Below are positions 62,198-64,000 of a DNA stretch of 64,000 nt, in pieces (position 1 is the first letter of the stretch; the number at the start of each line of letters is the position of its first letter). Source of the stretch: Achromobacter marplatensis (GTDB taxonomy: Bacteria > Pseudomonadota > Gammaproteobacteria > Burkholderiales > Burkholderiaceae_B); assembly GCF_002209535.1 (NCBI RefSeq), contig NZ_NJIG01000005.1, positions 431,374 to 495,373 of the forward strand. Reading direction: 5' to 3'. A model generated the notes under the pieces. That model made no database searches. It had not been told where the DNA came from and worked only from the letters and a program-made list of their open reading frames with translations. The position numbers and the translations under genes were made by a program.

Positions 62198-63490
62198 ATG
62201 TCCCCACGACGTCTCACCGCCCCCTCATTCTCCCTGCGCACCCTGACGGCCATCGTCGCCTTGGGCGCCGCAGGCTCAGCCGCCGCCGGCGTGTCGTACC
62301 GCCTGGACCGCCCGTCCGCCGCCCCTGGCGAGACCGTCACCATTGAAGCGGTGTACTTCAATGAAGGCAGCGCGCGCGCCAACTGGGAAGCGCCGCCGGA
62401 GCTCGTGCTGCAATGGCGCAGCCAGGACGGCCAGATCGTGCGTAGCCTGGCCAAACTGGCCGGCGACCGCGCCAGCTATAGCGTGCCGGTCAACAATTTC
62501 GCGCGCATGGCGTGGACCGCCGTCGTGCCCAGCACCGCGCGCGGCCTGCAAGCTGTCTCCATCGAAGGCCAACCCTCCATGATGGCGCTGGACGCCACCG
62601 GCCGCGACAGCGGCACGCTGGCCAGCACGCCCGCGCAAGGCCCCGTGGTGGATGCCCGCAGCGGCCAACCCGTGCCGCCAGCCGCCGTCACCGCCGTCGG
62701 CGCCTCGCCCGAAGGCGGCCCCGCACCCAGCGCCGCCGTGGTTCCCACCGTCGCACAACAAACGGCGTTCGACCGGTTCCGCAGCTCGATCTCGGAATAC
62801 AAGCCCGTCTACTTCGACATCGGCACCCGCGGCCAAACCACCGCCCGCTTCCAGATCAGCGCCAAGTACCGCCTCTTCAGCCCCAGCGGCGACCGCCCGG
62901 CGACGTGGGGCGAGAACTTCTACCTGGCCTACACCCAGACCTCGCTGTGGGACCTGCAGGGCGACTCCATGCCCTTCATCGACACCACCTTCAACCCCAG
63001 CGCCTTCTGGCTGTCGGACAACATCTGGCAGTCCGCCAACCAGAACTGGCGCTTCGGCATGAACACCGGCGTCGAACACAACTCCAACGGCAAGGACGGC
63101 GAAGACTCCCGTTCCCTCAACGACGGCTACATCGAGCCGCGCTTCCACTACCGCTTCGACGGCGGCAGCACCCTGACCTTCGCCCCCAAGGTCAAAGCCT
63201 ACTTCGCCGTCGCCGACGAAAACCGCGACTACGCCGACTACGCCGGCCGCGTCGACTGGCAACTGCGCTGGGCGCAAGACAACGGCGCCGTCGTGTCGGC
63301 GATGTACCGCCAGGGCGACCAGAAACGCCGCACGACCCAGCTGGACTTCGCATGGCCGCTGCAGCGTACGTGGCTGAACATGAACGGGTATCTGCACCTG
63401 CAATACTTCAACGGCTACGGCGAAACGCTGCTTGGATACAACCAGCGCAACGAATCGCAGTTCCGGATTGGGTTGTCGTTGGTGCCGTAA
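62198..63490 (+). CDS. pldA: outer-membrane phospholipase A (OMPLA, PldA)
   Basis: 430 residues. Signal peptide ending near AGSAAAG. The N-terminal ~180 residues are a poorly conserved beta-rich, Pro/Ala-rich extension; the OMPLA barrel begins near FDRFRSSISEYKPVYF. The catalytic triad is complete in VEHNSNGKDGEDSRSLN: H294, S296 and N308, with the same spacing as H142, S144 and N156 in E. coli. Ends in a barrel-closing aromatic/Pro segment. A calcium-dependent enzyme that hydrolyses misplaced phospholipids in the outer leaflet. The N-terminal extension is longer than in E. coli (289 residues total). Confidence 0.93.
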   Translation: MSPRRLTAPSFSLRTLTAIVALGAAGSAAAGVSYRLDRPSAAPGETVTIEAVYFNEGSARANWEAPPELVLQWRSQDGQIVRSLAKLAGDRASYSVPVNNFARMAWTAVVPSTARGLQAVSIEGQPSMMALDATGRDSGTLASTPAQGPVVDARSGQPVPPAAVTAVGASPEGGPAPSAAVVPTVAQQTAFDRFRSSISEYKPVYFDIGTRGQTTARFQISAKYRLFSPSGDRPATWGENFYLAYTQTSLWDLQGDSMPFIDTTFNPSAFWLSDNIWQSANQNWRFGMNTGVEHNSNGKDGEDSRSLNDGYIEPRFHYRFDGGSTLTFAPKVKAYFAVADENRDYADYAGRVDWQLRWAQDNGAVVSAMYRQGDQKRRTTQLDFAWPLQRTWLNMNGYLHLQYFNGYGETLLGYNQRNESQFRIGLSLVP

Positions 63491-63502
63491 GGCAGGCGCG
63501 GG

Positions 63503-63580
63503 GTGATGGGTTACGCGCGATCCGCAATGGATTGCGCGTGACGGGCATATCGCGCTTCACCCATCCTACGGGTTCGTCAT
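63503..63580. repeat. REP-like imperfect palindrome
   Basis: GATGGGTTACGCGCGAT on the left and, inverted, GGATGGGTGAAGCGCGAT on the right (from ATCGCGCTTCACCCATCC) enclose GCAATGGATTGCGCG. The layout resembles short dispersed palindromes found downstream of genes in Burkholderiales. Only this one copy was noticed in the window. Confidence 0.4.
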
Positions 63581-63675
63581 ATCCACCAATGCGGCGACGT
63601 CCCATTCAGGGCGCCCAGTCCGACCACCCCTCCCCCGGACGCATTCAGCATCCGCCCAGCCTTCCCCCCGCAAAT

Positions 63676-63711
63676 GCCCATCGCCCGCCGCCCGCGCGGC
63701 AGGCGATGGGC
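63676..63711. terminator. strong hairpin, possible terminator
   Basis: GCCCATCGCC-C-GCC pairs with GGC-A-GGCGATGGGC (63676-63689 and 63698-63711): 13 base pairs, one mismatch and an 8-nt loop. It has no T tract on the plus strand and a short ATTT tail on the minus strand. It may terminate minus-strand transcription leaving the insertion sequence. Confidence 0.4.
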
Positions 63712-63903
63712 GGCCCTGCAAGATCTTCCGAACTTGCACTGAGGCCCCAACAAGACGCCAAGCACCCCAACCTCCCCCGCTGACGTCAGGCATGAACTGT
63801 CAGAGCCCGGGGTGGCGGCGGCCTGGGGGGCGCGGGGAGTCGATAAGCCCGAGGGAATCCGAAGGCAGCCGCCGTAGGCGGCAACGAGATTCTATGGTTT
63901 GGG

Positions 63904-64000
63904 TCAACCTACACCCGGACGCAGTTTCCCGGGATCGAAGGGCTGGCCAGTACGCCAGACTCCGTAAGCGATGCGTAGCAGCTTTCGAGCGATCACAACC
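63904..64000 (-). mobile_element. IS110-family transposase, C-terminal fragment cut by window edge
   Basis: The minus strand encodes the last 31 residues of a protein (ARKLLRIAYGVWRTGQPFD followed by PGKLRPGVG) and a TGA at 63906-63904. This tail resembles the C terminus of IS116/IS110/IS902 transposases. The start is beyond the window. The ~100 bp after the stop contain a GCCGCC/GGCGGC hairpin and form the non-coding end of the element. IS110 elements use such non-coding ends for guide-like RNAs; whether this side is the one is unknown. Confidence 0.7.

Larger units (their letters stand above)
63491..63903. other. 413-bp intergenic region between pldA and the insertion sequence
   Basis: No credible gene. 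It contains an imperfect inverted repeat (about 63503-63580), a strong hairpin at 63676-63711, a hairpin at 63868-63882, and presumably the edge of the insertion sequence somewhere between about 63720 and 63880. The exact IS end is not visible. Confidence 0.5.

Noticed and set aside
62512..63783. 423-codon frame in another phase of pldA, rich in Arg and Pro
   Set aside because: A shift product of the phospholipase gene; the H294/S296/N308 triad lies in the other frame.
1..64000. CRISPR arrays, prophage, rRNA
   Set aside because: No regularly spaced repeats, no phage structural genes and no rRNA segments were found on either strand.

Overview
The window is high-GC betaproteobacterial DNA. Three Bug-type (TctC) periplasmic solute receptors, acyl-CoA catabolic islands, stacked LysR regulators and FecIR/TonB loci point to Alcaligenaceae, most likely Achromobacter or a close Bordetella relative. 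The genus is inference; no rRNA is present. tRNA-His (397-473) and tRNA-Arg (55109-55185) are chromosomal anchors, and the right edge cuts an IS110-family transposase.

Layout. 1-2150: gene fragment, tRNA-His with promoter and terminator, cardiolipin synthase. 2182-17600: an acyl-CoA catabolic region. A LysR gene faces the operon CaiB CoA-transferase / Bug / enoyl-CoA hydratase. A divergent Bug gene follows, then a long minus-strand operon (DUF35, SCP2-type thiolase, CoA-transferase alpha and beta, double acyl-CoA dehydrogenase, FadB-like enzyme, thioesterase), a divergent 3-hydroxyisobutyrate-dehydrogenase-like gene and an MFS transporter. Both divergent promoters carry a near-identical 18-bp motif, suggesting one regulon. 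17872-26100: two complete sigma / anti-sigma / TonB-receptor iron-signalling loci facing each other, each behind a Fur-like box. 26206-35340: XRE-cupin/EamA pair, GntR/Bug/gamma-glutamyltransferase unit, RcsB-like regulator with divergent Hpt protein, and DapA-like/SDR/LysR unit. 35350-39144: periplasmic aldehyde oxidoreductase PaoABC-like operon. 39404-41453: two overlapping glycosyltransferases. 41931-44561: small proteins and a cold-shock protein.

44723-55046 is the most interesting part. A six-gene minus-strand operon, divergent from a LysR gene with an ATTAG-N5-CTAAT operator, encodes a single polypeptide joining an N-carbamoyl-D-amino-acid hydrolase to a PLP-dependent cryptic D-serine-dehydratase-like domain, a complete peptide-type ABC importer (with both ATPases fused) and an M81/MlrC-type metallopeptidase. 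It reads as an import-and-degrade cassette for carbamoylated or D-amino-acid-containing compounds.

55268-61976: XRE-cupin regulator, FAD amine oxidase, polar amino-acid ABC importer and divergent ALDH7-type dehydrogenase, resembling L-pipecolate/lysine catabolism. 62198-63490: outer-membrane phospholipase A. Many convergent neighbours end within 0-10 nt of each other, in one case sharing a CTAG for both stop codons.
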